Source: JBHGAV01 sp041946685
GTDB taxonomy: Bacteria > Acidobacteriota > Terriglobia > Bryobacterales > Bryobacteraceae
Reading direction: 5' to 3'
Assembly (NCBI GenBank): GCA_041946685.1
Contig: JBHGAV010000077.1
Coordinates: 1 to 16,853 of the forward strand
Length of the DNA stretch: 16,853 nt
The notes under the pieces were generated by a model, which worked only from the letters and a program-made list of their open reading frames with translations, did not search any database and was not told the DNA's origin. Below are positions 1 to 9,673 of the stretch, one piece after another. Made by a program: the position numbers and the translations under genes. The first letter of the stretch is position 1. Every line of letters begins with the position of its first letter.

Positions 1-2886
<2,886 letters not shown>

Positions 2887-2898
2887 GAGCATTCTCGC

Positions 2899-2944
2899 AC
2901 CCCGCCCCGTGCAGGACCTGCCGGACGCGTGGAAGGCGCGGGGT
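2899..2944 (+). other. Possible stem-loop after carB
   Basis: ACCCCGC at 2899-2905 pairs perfectly with GCGGGGT at 2938-2944. A small nested hairpin, GCAG-GAC-CTGC at 2911-2921, lies inside. There is no T-run after the stem, so it is not a canonical intrinsic terminator. It may simply reflect high GC. The rest of the 134-nt gap up to 3020 presumably holds the hydrogenase promoter, but I found no convincing -35/-10 pair. Confidence 0.25.
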
Positions 2945-3008
2945 TGAATCGGATGTCAAGGTGTGATTACCTGTAAGTTAACGTCTCTGCTGCCAGGGAG
3001 TCCCTCAC

Positions 3009-3014
3009 AAGGAG
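3009..3014 (+). promoter_or_regulatory. Ribosome binding site of hoxE
   Basis: AAGGAG lies 6 nt before the GTG at 3021. It supports that GTG as the start of the first hydrogenase gene. Confidence 0.7.
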
Positions 3015-3020
3015 TCGCCA

Positions 3021-3545
3021 GTGCAAGAAGTATACCTTCACCAGAAGGACCAGGATTTCATCGACGGCCTCATCGCGAAGCATAAGGATCGCCCCGGGAT
3101 GCTGTTGAGCCTGCTGGAGGAGATCCAGGAAAGTCAGCCCCACAAGTACCTGCCCATGCCGGTGCTGGACTACGTCGCGGGCAAGATCGACCTGCCCAAG
3201 GCGCAGGTGTACAGCGTCGCCACCTTCTACGCGCTGTTCAACCTTAAGCCCCAGGGCGACCACACCATCTGCATCTGCCGGGGCACGGCCTGCCACACGC
3301 ACGGGTCGCGGAGCCTTCTGGACCGCCTCAAGCTGGAACTCGGCTTCAAGGACGAAGAAGAGGAGGGCGGCGCCGACAAACTGTCGGTGACGACCCAGGA
3401 CGGGCGGTTTACGCTGCGCACGGTGGCCTGCTTCGGACAGTGCGCGCTGGCGCCGGTGGTGGAAGTGGACCACTCGATCCTCGGGCACGTCAATGAGAAG
3501 ACGCTCGAGCGCGAGGTCAAGGCGCTGAAGAAGGGGAAGCGGTAA
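3021..3545 (+). CDS. hoxE: NuoE/HoxE-like [2Fe-2S] subunit of the hydrogenase diaphorase
   Basis: 174-residue thioredoxin-like [2Fe-2S] protein of the NuoE/HoxE/HydC family, a small electron carrier beside the FMN subunit of NADH-linked complexes. A helical N-terminal half includes the family stretch KAQVYSVATFYALF at about 60-73. The four cluster cysteines follow: C86 and C91 in CRGTACH, then C137 and C141 in CFGQC, the expected Cx4C...Cx3C pattern. An acidic linker, DEEEE at about 111-115, is a local peculiarity. It starts at GTG with a good Shine-Dalgarno sequence. It is the first gene of the hydrogenase operon, and its TAA stop overlaps the ATG of the next gene (TAATG, 3543-3547), which suggests translational coupling. 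By sequence alone it could be called NuoE or HydC; the downstream HoxU, HoxY and HoxH favour HoxE. Confidence 0.9.
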   Translation: MQEVYLHQKDQDFIDGLIAKHKDRPGMLLSLLEEIQESQPHKYLPMPVLDYVAGKIDLPKAQVYSVATFYALFNLKPQGDHTICICRGTACHTHGSRSLLDRLKLELGFKDEEEEGGADKLSVTTQDGRFTLRTVACFGQCALAPVVEVDHSILGHVNEKTLEREVKALKKGKR

Positions 3546-6500
3546 TGAGGATCACCGACCTGAGCAGTTACAACGCCGCGCGGGAGGCCGGACTGGCAAA
3601 ACTGCTGCCCGCCAAGACCCGCATATCGATCGGCATGGGCACATGCGGGGCCGGCAACGGAGCGGAAGGAATCTACCACGCGTTCGTCGACGCGATCGAC
3701 ACCCTCGGGCTGGGGTACAAGGTCACCAGCACGGGCTGCTTCGGTTTCTGCGCCGAGGAGCCCCTGGTGAACATCTACGTGCCCGGCAAGCCGCTGGTGA
3801 TCCTGAACCGCGTACAGCAGGGCGACGTCGCGGCCATCCTGGACGAGCTTACCGGGGATTGCCTGCGGCCGGACCGGGCCCTGTGCAAGATCGAGGAATG
3901 GGACCACATCACCGGCCAGGTGCGTTACGGGGCCGGCTACCGCGAGATTCCGCACTGGTACGACGTCCCGTTCTTCAAGGGGCAGAAGAAGATCGTTCTG
4001 CGCAACTGCGGGCTGATGAGCCCGGACGACATCGAGGAGTACATCGCGGTCGGAGGCTACCAGGCGCTGTACAAGGTGCTGATCGACGGCAAACCCGAGG
4101 CGGTGGTGGACCAGATCAAGGCCTCCAAGCTACGCGGGCGCGGCGGAGCCGGCTACCCCACCGGAATCAAGTGGGAGTACCTGAGAAAGGCCGGGACGAA
4201 GGAGAAGTACATCATCTGCAACGCGGACGAAGGCGATCCGGGCGCCTACATGAACCGCAACGAGATCGAGAGCGATCCTCACAGCCTGCTGGAGGGCATG
4301 ATCATCGGCGGCTACGTAACCGGCGCCTCCGAGGGGATCATCTACGTCCGCGCCGAGTACCCGCTGGCGGTGCACCGCCTGGAGCGGGCCATCGAGCAGG
4401 CCAAAGAGTCGGGTCTGCTGGGGACCAACATCCTGGGGCGCGGCTTCGACTTTCACCTGCACCTGGTGGAGGGCGCCGGAGCCTTCGTGTGCGGCGAGGA
4501 GACGGCCCTGATCCGGTCGCTGGAAGGCAGGGCGGGACGTCCGACGCCGCGGCCGCCGTATCCGGCGCAGCGGGGCCTCAACGGCAAGCCCACCAACATC
4601 AACAACGTCGAGACCTGGTACAACATCGCCCCCATCGTGATCAAGGGGCCGGCCTGGTTCGCCGAGACGGGGAGCCCGAAGAGTCCGGGGACCAAAGTGT
4701 TCTCCCTGGTGGGAAAGGTGAAGAACACGGGGCTGGTGGAGCTGCCGCTCGGCACCCCGCTCAAGAAGTTGGTCTACGACATCGGCGAGGGCGGAGCCAA
4801 CGGCCGCGCGGTGAAGGCCGTGCAGACGGGCGGACCGTCGGGCGGTTGCATCCCGCAGGAGATGTTCGACACGGCGGTGGACTACGAGACGCTGGCGCAA
4901 CTGGGCTCCATCATGGGCTCGGGCGGCATGGTTGTCATGGACGAAGACAACTGCATGGTGGACGTGGCCCGCTACTTCGTGGAGTTCACCCACTCGGAGA
5001 GCTGCGGCAAGTGCGTGCCGTGCCGCGTGGGCCTGGACAAGTCGCTGGTCATCCTCAACCGGTTCACCCGCGGCGAGGCCACCAAGGAGGACCTGCAAAC
5101 GCTGGACGAGCTGAGCCGGATGATCCGCGATACGTCGCTGTGCGGGCTGGGGCAGACGGCGCCGAATCCGGTGCTGACGTCTCTGCGTCACTTCCGGCAC
5201 GAGTTCGAGGACCACATCCGGGCGCGGCGCTGCCGCGCGGGCGTGTGCGGGGAGTTGGCGCTTTCGCCGTGCGAGAACAGTTGCCCGCTGCACATGAACA
5301 TCCCGCGCTTCCTCCAGCTCTTCCGGGAAGACCGCCTGGAGGAGGCCTTCGAGTCGGTGGTGCTGGACAACCCGTTGCCGGCATCCACCGGGCGGGTGTG
5401 CCAGCATCCTTGCGACGACCGCTGCCGGCGCACGGCGCTGGACGAGGCCGTCAACATGCGGGACGTTCACCGGCACATCGCCGACGCGATCTACATGTCG
5501 GATCGCTTTGACGCGCTGGCCGGCCGCATCGCGAAGCGGAGACTCGAACCGACGGGCAAGAAGGTTGCGGTGGTGGGCGCGGGTCCGACGGGCCTGACAT
5601 GCGCTTACTACGCGGCGCTGCTCGGTCACGAGGTCGTGGTTTACGATCCCAACAAGGCTCCGGGAGGCATGCTGCGCTACGCGCTGCCGGAGTACCGGCT
5701 GCCCAAGCCGGTCCTCGACAGAGAGATCGAGCTGATCCAGCGCGTGGGCGTGAACTTCAAGATGCAGTGCGAGGTGGGCAAGGACGTCACGCTGGACGAA
5801 CTGGAGAGCCAGTACGACGCGGTGTTCCTGGCCATCGGCACTTGGCAGGAGACGTCGGTCCATCTGCCGGGCTCGGAGCTCAAGGGCGTGATGAGCGCCT
5901 TGCACTTCCTCGAAGCCGGGTTGAAGAAGGAGCCGGTGAAGCTGGGCGCCAACGTGGTGGTGATCGGCGGAGGCAACGCCGCCATCGATTCGGCCCGGAC
6001 GGCGCTGCGCATGGGATCGAAGGTCACGATCCTCTACCGCCGCGAGCGCAAGGACATGCCGGCCATACCCGAGGAGACCGAGGCGGCCGAGGCCGAGGGC
6101 GCCGAGATCGTGTTCCTGGCCGCGCCGCACCGCATCGTAGCCAACGCCGAGGGCGGGGTGCAGGCCATCGAGGCCGTCGCCACCCGTCTCGGGGAATACG
6201 ACGCCTCGGGCCGGCGCAAGCCCATCCCGACCGACGAGATTCTCCGGTTCAAGTGCGATTCGGTGATCCTGGCCGTGGGCGAGAGGGTGAGCGAGGAGTT
6301 CGTGCGCGCATCCGGGCTGCGCGCCAAGGACAACGGAACCGTGGAGGTGGACCGCTACACGCTGGAGACCAGCCGCAACCGGTTCTACGCCGGAGGAGAC
6401 CTGATCTCGGGGGCGTCGAACGTGTCCAACGCCATGGGCTTTGGCAAGAAGGCAGCCCGGATCATGGACGAGCGCCTGATGGGCGAACGCCGGTGGGAAC

Positions 6501-6697
6501 AGATATTCCCGACGTTCGATTACGAGATGGCCGTGCCGGCGCACCCGAGCGAGAGCCGGCGGCATTCGGTCACCGAGCGCCCACCGGAGGAACGCGCCCG
6601 CAGTTTCGAGGACGCCACGGTGGGATTGACCGTCGTCGAGGCCATGGAAGAGTGCTGCCGTTGCCTGCGCTGCGACGTCCAGGACAGGGAGCAGTAG
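3545..6697 (+). CDS. hoxF: Fused HydB/NuoF-like FMN subunit and GltD/NfnB-like FAD-NADP module of the hydrogenase
   Basis: 1050-residue multidomain flavoprotein. Residues ~24-105 form a thioredoxin-like [2Fe-2S] domain with C34, C65 and C69. Residues ~150-555 are a full NuoF core: glycine-rich LRGRGGAGYPTGIKW at 196-210, CNADEGDPGAY at 225-235, GAFVCGEETALI at 312-323, and N3-type 4Fe-4S ligands C487, C490, C493 and C533, with FMN/NADH binding expected. After RCRAGVC (562-568), a GltD/NfnB-like module follows: Cys ligands C576, C580, C619, C623 and C627; FAD dinucleotide fold VAVVGAGPTGL at 674-684; a second fold VVVIGGGNAAIDSAR at 804-818 ending in YRRERKDMPA, typical of NADP(H) sites in this family; and a C-terminal FAD motif YAGGD. 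The tail ends with ECCRCLRC at 1036-1043. The reading frame is unbroken, so the fusion is genuine. It sits where hoxF belongs. Two pyridine-nucleotide sites are inferred; substrate and direction are unknown. Confidence 0.92.
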   Translation: MRITDLSSYNAAREAGLAKLLPAKTRISIGMGTCGAGNGAEGIYHAFVDAIDTLGLGYKVTSTGCFGFCAEEPLVNIYVPGKPLVILNRVQQGDVAAILDELTGDCLRPDRALCKIEEWDHITGQVRYGAGYREIPHWYDVPFFKGQKKIVLRNCGLMSPDDIEEYIAVGGYQALYKVLIDGKPEAVVDQIKASKLRGRGGAGYPTGIKWEYLRKAGTKEKYIICNADEGDPGAYMNRNEIESDPHSLLEGMIIGGYVTGASEGIIYVRAEYPLAVHRLERAIEQAKESGLLGTNILGRGFDFHLHLVEGAGAFVCGEETALIRSLEGRAGRPTPRPPYPAQRGLNGKPTNINNVETWYNIAPIVIKGPAWFAETGSPKSPGTKVFSLVGKVKNTGLVELPLGTPLKKLVYDIGEGGANGRAVKAVQTGGPSGGCIPQEMFDTAVDYETLAQLGSIMGSGGMVVMDEDNCMVDVARYFVEFTHSESCGKCVPCRVGLDKSLVILNRFTRGEATKEDLQTLDELSRMIRDTSLCGLGQTAPNPVLTSLRHFRHEFEDHIRARRCRAGVCGELALSPCENSCPLHMNIPRFLQLFREDRLEEAFESVVLDNPLPASTGRVCQHPCDDRCRRTALDEAVNMRDVHRHIADAIYMSDRFDALAGRIAKRRLEPTGKKVAVVGAGPTGLTCAYYAALLGHEVVVYDPNKAPGGMLRYALPEYRLPKPVLDREIELIQRVGVNFKMQCEVGKDVTLDELESQYDAVFLAIGTWQETSVHLPGSELKGVMSALHFLEAGLKKEPVKLGANVVVIGGGNAAIDSARTALRMGSKVTILYRRERKDMPAIPEETEAAEAEGAEIVFLAAPHRIVANAEGGVQAIEAVATRLGEYDASGRRKPIPTDEILRFKCDSVILAVGERVSEEFVRASGLRAKDNGTVEVDRYTLETSRNRFYAGGDLISGASNVSNAMGFGKKAARIMDERLMGERRWEQIFPTFDYEMAVPAHPSESRRHSVTERPPEERARSFEDATVGLTVVEAMEECCRCLRCDVQDREQ

Positions 6698-6698
6698 G

Positions 6699-6704
6699 AA
6701 GGAG
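6699..6704 (+). promoter_or_regulatory. Ribosome binding site of hoxU
   Basis: AAGGAG lies 8 nt before a TTG start at 6713, in the 15-nt gap after the preceding TAG. It makes the TTG the preferred start. Confidence 0.65.
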
Positions 6705-6712
6705 AGATCGAG

Positions 6713-7423
6713 TTGCCGCAGAAGATATCCATCCGCATCGACGGCGAGTACGTGTACGCCGTTGAAGGCCAGACGATCCTGGAGGCGGCGCAAGCCGCGG
6801 GCAAGTTCATCCCGGCCCTGTGCTACATGAAGGGGTTGACCCCGGTAGGGGCTTGCCGGCTGTGCGTCGTGGAGCTGGCGGGCGTGGGGCGCATGCTGCC
6901 GGCTTGCACCACTCCGGTGCAGGAGGGGATGGCGGTCACCACGCAGTCGGCCAAGCTGAATAGTTACCGGAAGATCGCACTGGAGCTGCTGTTCAGCGAG
7001 CGCAACCACTACTGCTCCATCTGCGTGTCCAACGGGCACTGCGAGCTTCAGGCGCTGGCCCAGAAGCTGGGCGTGACGAGCGTACGCTATCCATACGCTT
7101 ACCCCAACCTGCCGGTGGACGCGTCGCACCCGCGGTTCGTGCTGGATCATAACCGCTGCATCGTGTGTACGCGCTGCGTAAGGGTGTGCGCCGAGGTGGA
7201 AGGAGCGCACGTGTGGGACATCCGGTCGCGGGGAGTTCAGTCGCGGCTGGTGAGCGAGCTGGAGCGGCCCTGGGGCGACGCGGAGAGCTGCACGAGCTGC
7301 GGCAAGTGCGTGCAGGCGTGTCCCACGGGCGCGCTGGCGGAGAAAGGATGGGCGGTCGAGGAGATGACCAAGAACTACGACAACATCAGCCGCCTGGCGA
7401 TTCACAGGGGGGCGCACCGATGA
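6713..7423 (+). CDS. hoxU: HoxU-like iron-sulfur subunit (NuoG N-terminal type)
   Basis: 236-residue electron-wire subunit linking the flavin module to the hydrogenase module, about the usual HoxU length. An N-terminal plant-type [2Fe-2S] domain has ligands C37, C48, C51 and C65. Next comes the His-Cys3 4Fe-4S motif with H99, C101, C104 and C110 in the HoxU-type sequence ERNHYCSICVSNGHCELQ. Two ferredoxin-type 4Fe-4S motifs follow: C149, C152, C155, C159 and C193, C196, C199, C203. No molybdopterin-type C-terminal region is present, which separates it from full-length NuoG. It starts at TTG (6713) behind a good Shine-Dalgarno sequence. Its TGA overlaps the next gene's ATG as ATGA at 7420-7423, so translation with hoxY is probably coupled. 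Confidence 0.93.
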   Translation: MPQKISIRIDGEYVYAVEGQTILEAAQAAGKFIPALCYMKGLTPVGACRLCVVELAGVGRMLPACTTPVQEGMAVTTQSAKLNSYRKIALELLFSERNHYCSICVSNGHCELQALAQKLGVTSVRYPYAYPNLPVDASHPRFVLDHNRCIVCTRCVRVCAEVEGAHVWDIRSRGVQSRLVSELERPWGDAESCTSCGKCVQACPTGALAEKGWAVEEMTKNYDNISRLAIHRGAHR

Positions 7424-7950
7424 GCAAGGTCAAACTGGCGACGGTCTGGCTCGACGGGTGCTCCGGTTGCCACATGTCGCTGCTGGACATCGACGAAGCC
7501 ATCATCAGCGTGGCCAAGAAGGCGGAGATCGTCTACGGCCCGCTGGTGGACGCGCAGGAGTTTCCCGAAGGCGTGGACGTGACGCTGGTGGAGGGCGCGG
7601 TCAGCAGCCAGGACGACTGGAAGCTGATCCAGACGATCCGCAAGAACAGCCGCATGGTGGTGGCGTTGGGCGACTGCGCGGTGACCAGCAACGTCCCGGC
7701 GATGCGGAACTCGATTCCGCCCAAGAAGCTGCTCGAGCGGGTCTACGCCAACGGAGAGCAGACGGGCGCGGGCGTGCCGGCCGAGGGGGTTCCGGCGCTG
7801 CTGAAGAAGGCGGTGCCGGTGCACGAAGTGGTGAAGGTGGACCTCCACGTTCCGGGCTGCCCGCCCAAGGCGGAGGCGATCCTGTACGTCCTCGGTGAGC
7901 TGGTTGAGGGAAGGCGGCCGGACCTGACCTCGAAAGTGAAGTTCGGGTAA
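7420..7950 (+). CDS. hoxY: [NiFe] hydrogenase small subunit HoxY
   Basis: 176-residue small subunit carrying only the proximal 4Fe-4S cluster, as in group 3d cytoplasmic hydrogenases. The ligands are C14 and C17 (LDGCSGCHMSLLDID), C86 (ALGDCAVTSNVPAMRN) and C147 (HVPGCPPKAEAI). There is no twin-arginine signal and no medial or distal cluster domain, so it is a soluble enzyme. HEVVKVD before the last Cys is typical of HoxY. It accepts electrons from the Ni-Fe site in HoxH and passes them to HoxU. The ATG overlaps the hoxU stop, and a G-rich stretch just upstream may serve as a ribosome site. The closest family by recall is HoxY of bidirectional NAD-linked hydrogenases. Confidence 0.95.
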   Translation: MSKVKLATVWLDGCSGCHMSLLDIDEAIISVAKKAEIVYGPLVDAQEFPEGVDVTLVEGAVSSQDDWKLIQTIRKNSRMVVALGDCAVTSNVPAMRNSIPPKKLLERVYANGEQTGAGVPAEGVPALLKKAVPVHEVVKVDLHVPGCPPKAEAILYVLGELVEGRRPDLTSKVKFG

Positions 7951-7953
7951 ATC

Positions 7954-7959
7954 AGGAGG
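7954..7959 (+). promoter_or_regulatory. Ribosome binding site of hoxH
   Basis: AGGAGG, 4 nt before TTG at 7964. It fixes an otherwise easily missed TTG start, and the resulting N-terminus (TLTIKHVTRIEGHARI) matches the family. Confidence 0.75.
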
Positions 7960-7963
7960 GACC

Positions 7964-9385
7964 TTGGCAAAAACTCTGACCATCAAGCATGTGACCCGGA
8001 TCGAGGGCCACGCCCGCATCACCATCCAACTGGACGACAGCGGGAAGGTCGCCTCCACTCGGTTTCACGTGACCCAGGTGCGCGGCTTCGAGAAGTTCGT
8101 GGAGGGCCGGCCCTACTACGAGATGCCGTCCATCACGGCGCGCATCTGCGGGATCTGCCCGGTGAGCCACCTGCTGGCCTCGGTGAAGGCCTGCGACGCG
8201 ATCATGGCGGTGCAACTTCCGGAGACGGCGGCCAAGCTGCGCGAGCTGCTGCACTGCGGGCAGATCGTGCAATCGCACGCCCTGAGCTTCTTTCACCTGT
8301 CCTCGCCCGACCTGCTGCTGGGCATGGACTCCAATCCCGCCAAGCGCAACGTGATCGGCGTGCTGGAGAAGCACCCGGAGCTGGCGCGGTCGGGAATCCT
8401 GCTGCGCAAGTTCGGACAGCAGGTGATCGAGCGGCTGGCCAAGGAGAGGGTCCATCCCTCCTGGACGGTGCCGGGCGGGGTGAACGCGCCGCTCGAAAGC
8501 GACGCGCGGGACGCCATCCTGAGCGAGTTGCCCGTCGCCAAGGCCACCATCCGGCACACGCTGAAGTTCTTCAAGGACGCACTCGGCAACTTCACCGAGG
8601 AGATCGAGCATTTCGGCAGCGCGCCGACCATGTACGCGGGGCTGACGGACGCGGCGGGCAACCTGCAACTCTACGACGGGCGCGTGCGCTTCCGCGACGC
8701 CGGGGGGAAGCTGGCGGGCGAGATCGTCAAACCGGCCGATTATCCGCAGTACATCGGCGAGGCGGTGGTTCCGCACTCGTACCTGAAGAGCCCCTACTTC
8801 AAACCGCTGGGCTATCCGCAGGGCATCTACCGCGTGGGGCCACTGGCTCGGCTGAACGTGGCGGACCGCTGCGGGACGCCGGAGGCCGACGCCGAGCTGG
8901 AGCAATTCCGGCAGCGCTTCGGCCGGGTGCCGCACAGCGCGTTCCTGTATCACATGGCGCGGCTGATCGAGGCCATGTACGCGGTGGAGCGGATGGAGAC
9001 CCTGCTCGACGACCCGGCGATCCTGAGCCCGCACGTGAGGGCGTTCGCAGGGGTGAACTCGCTCGAGGGAGTGGGCATCGCCGAGGCGCCGCGCGGGGTG
9101 CTGATCCATCACTACAAGGTGGACGAGAAGGGCGCCATGCGCTGGGCCAACCTGATCGTGGCCACGGGACACAACAACCTGGCGATCGGCAACGGCGTGG
9201 AACAGGTGAGCAAGCACTTCATCGACGGCAAGAAGCTGAAGGAAGGCATGCTGAACCGGGTGTCGGCGCTGGTGCGGGCCTACGATCCTTGCCTGAGCTG
9301 CTCGACGCACGCCATCGGCACGATCCCGCTCGAAGTGCAACTGGTGTCGCCCGAGGGCGAACTGCTGGACGCACAAAGGGCTTGA
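7964..9385 (+). CDS. hoxH: [NiFe] hydrogenase large subunit HoxH, group 3d-like
   Basis: 473-residue catalytic subunit that binds the Ni-Fe(CN)2CO centre and interconverts H2 with protons and electrons. The N-terminal motif VTRIEGHARI is followed by the first Ni/Fe ligand pair C62 and C65 in RICGICPVSH. The second pair is C443 and C446 in DPCLSCSTH (H449). A 24-residue extension follows H449 (AIGTIPLEVQ...), as expected of a precursor cut by a HoxW-type endopeptidase after nickel insertion. This extension resembles that of Ralstonia-type HoxH. All four metal-binding Cys are present and the frame is intact, so an active enzyme is expected. It is the last gene of the operon, starting 13 nt after hoxY. 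No hyp or hoxW gene lies in the window, so maturation factors must be encoded elsewhere. Confidence 0.97.
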   Translation: MAKTLTIKHVTRIEGHARITIQLDDSGKVASTRFHVTQVRGFEKFVEGRPYYEMPSITARICGICPVSHLLASVKACDAIMAVQLPETAAKLRELLHCGQIVQSHALSFFHLSSPDLLLGMDSNPAKRNVIGVLEKHPELARSGILLRKFGQQVIERLAKERVHPSWTVPGGVNAPLESDARDAILSELPVAKATIRHTLKFFKDALGNFTEEIEHFGSAPTMYAGLTDAAGNLQLYDGRVRFRDAGGKLAGEIVKPADYPQYIGEAVVPHSYLKSPYFKPLGYPQGIYRVGPLARLNVADRCGTPEADAELEQFRQRFGRVPHSAFLYHMARLIEAMYAVERMETLLDDPAILSPHVRAFAGVNSLEGVGIAEAPRGVLIHHYKVDEKGAMRWANLIVATGHNNLAIGNGVEQVSKHFIDGKKLKEGMLNRVSALVRAYDPCLSCSTHAIGTIPLEVQLVSPEGELLDAQRA

Positions 9386-9673
9386 AGTGAGGATTCCGGC
9401 GAAGGCGAACGGTGATTTCGAAGATAACGCGAACGGCATTCCGCGCCGAAGGCGAACAGTCCCCGGAGCGGAGCGACGCTGACACCTCGATTGTGGAATA
9501 GGTGCTCGGCTTCGTCAAGGAGAGTCTGTCCGGGGCGCAGCGGAGGCAGCCTGGCACAAGTGGGGGAGGGGGCGCAGTCCCTTTCCCCCCTCATCACGGT
9601 GGAGGCCCGGGCTGTTTGGCTAAGCCACCAGGGAGTCAGGTCTGGGGGCCCTTGCTACCCTGCTTCAGGGCCG
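9386..9673. other. Spacer between convergent genes, no gene recognised
   Basis: 288 nt between hoxH (plus) and a minus-strand gene. I see no credible protein in any frame. It holds a 10-nt direct repeat, GAAGGCGAAC at 9401-9410 and 9448-9457. It also holds a G-run block at 9562-9572, whose GAGGGGG (9566-9572) pairs with CCCCCTC at 9586-9592. A weak stem, GGCCCT (9647-9652) with AGGGCC (9667-9672), lies near the end. Any of these could end transcription, but none has a T-run. Confidence 0.5.

Noticed and set aside
2944..2959. FNR/CRP-like half-sites TTGA...TCAA upstream of hoxE
   Set aside because: The spacer is 8 nt, whereas FNR-type sites need 6 between TTGA and TCAA, and the inner bases do not fit. 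Anaerobic control is plausible biologically but this site does not show it.
4130..7417. A 1095-codon open frame on the minus strand
   Set aside because: It is the reverse-complement shadow of the GC-rich hoxF and hoxU genes. Its protein is low-complexity (Arg, His, Leu-rich) with no recognisable domain, while the plus strand has clear catalytic motifs throughout.
7952..9439. A 495-codon minus-strand frame over hoxH
   Set aside because: His/Arg/Leu-rich shadow of hoxH with no motif. The plus-strand frame carries all [NiFe] ligands.
9562..9572. G-quadruplex candidate
   Set aside because: Only two long G-runs lie close together, so the four runs required are not present within a normal spacing.
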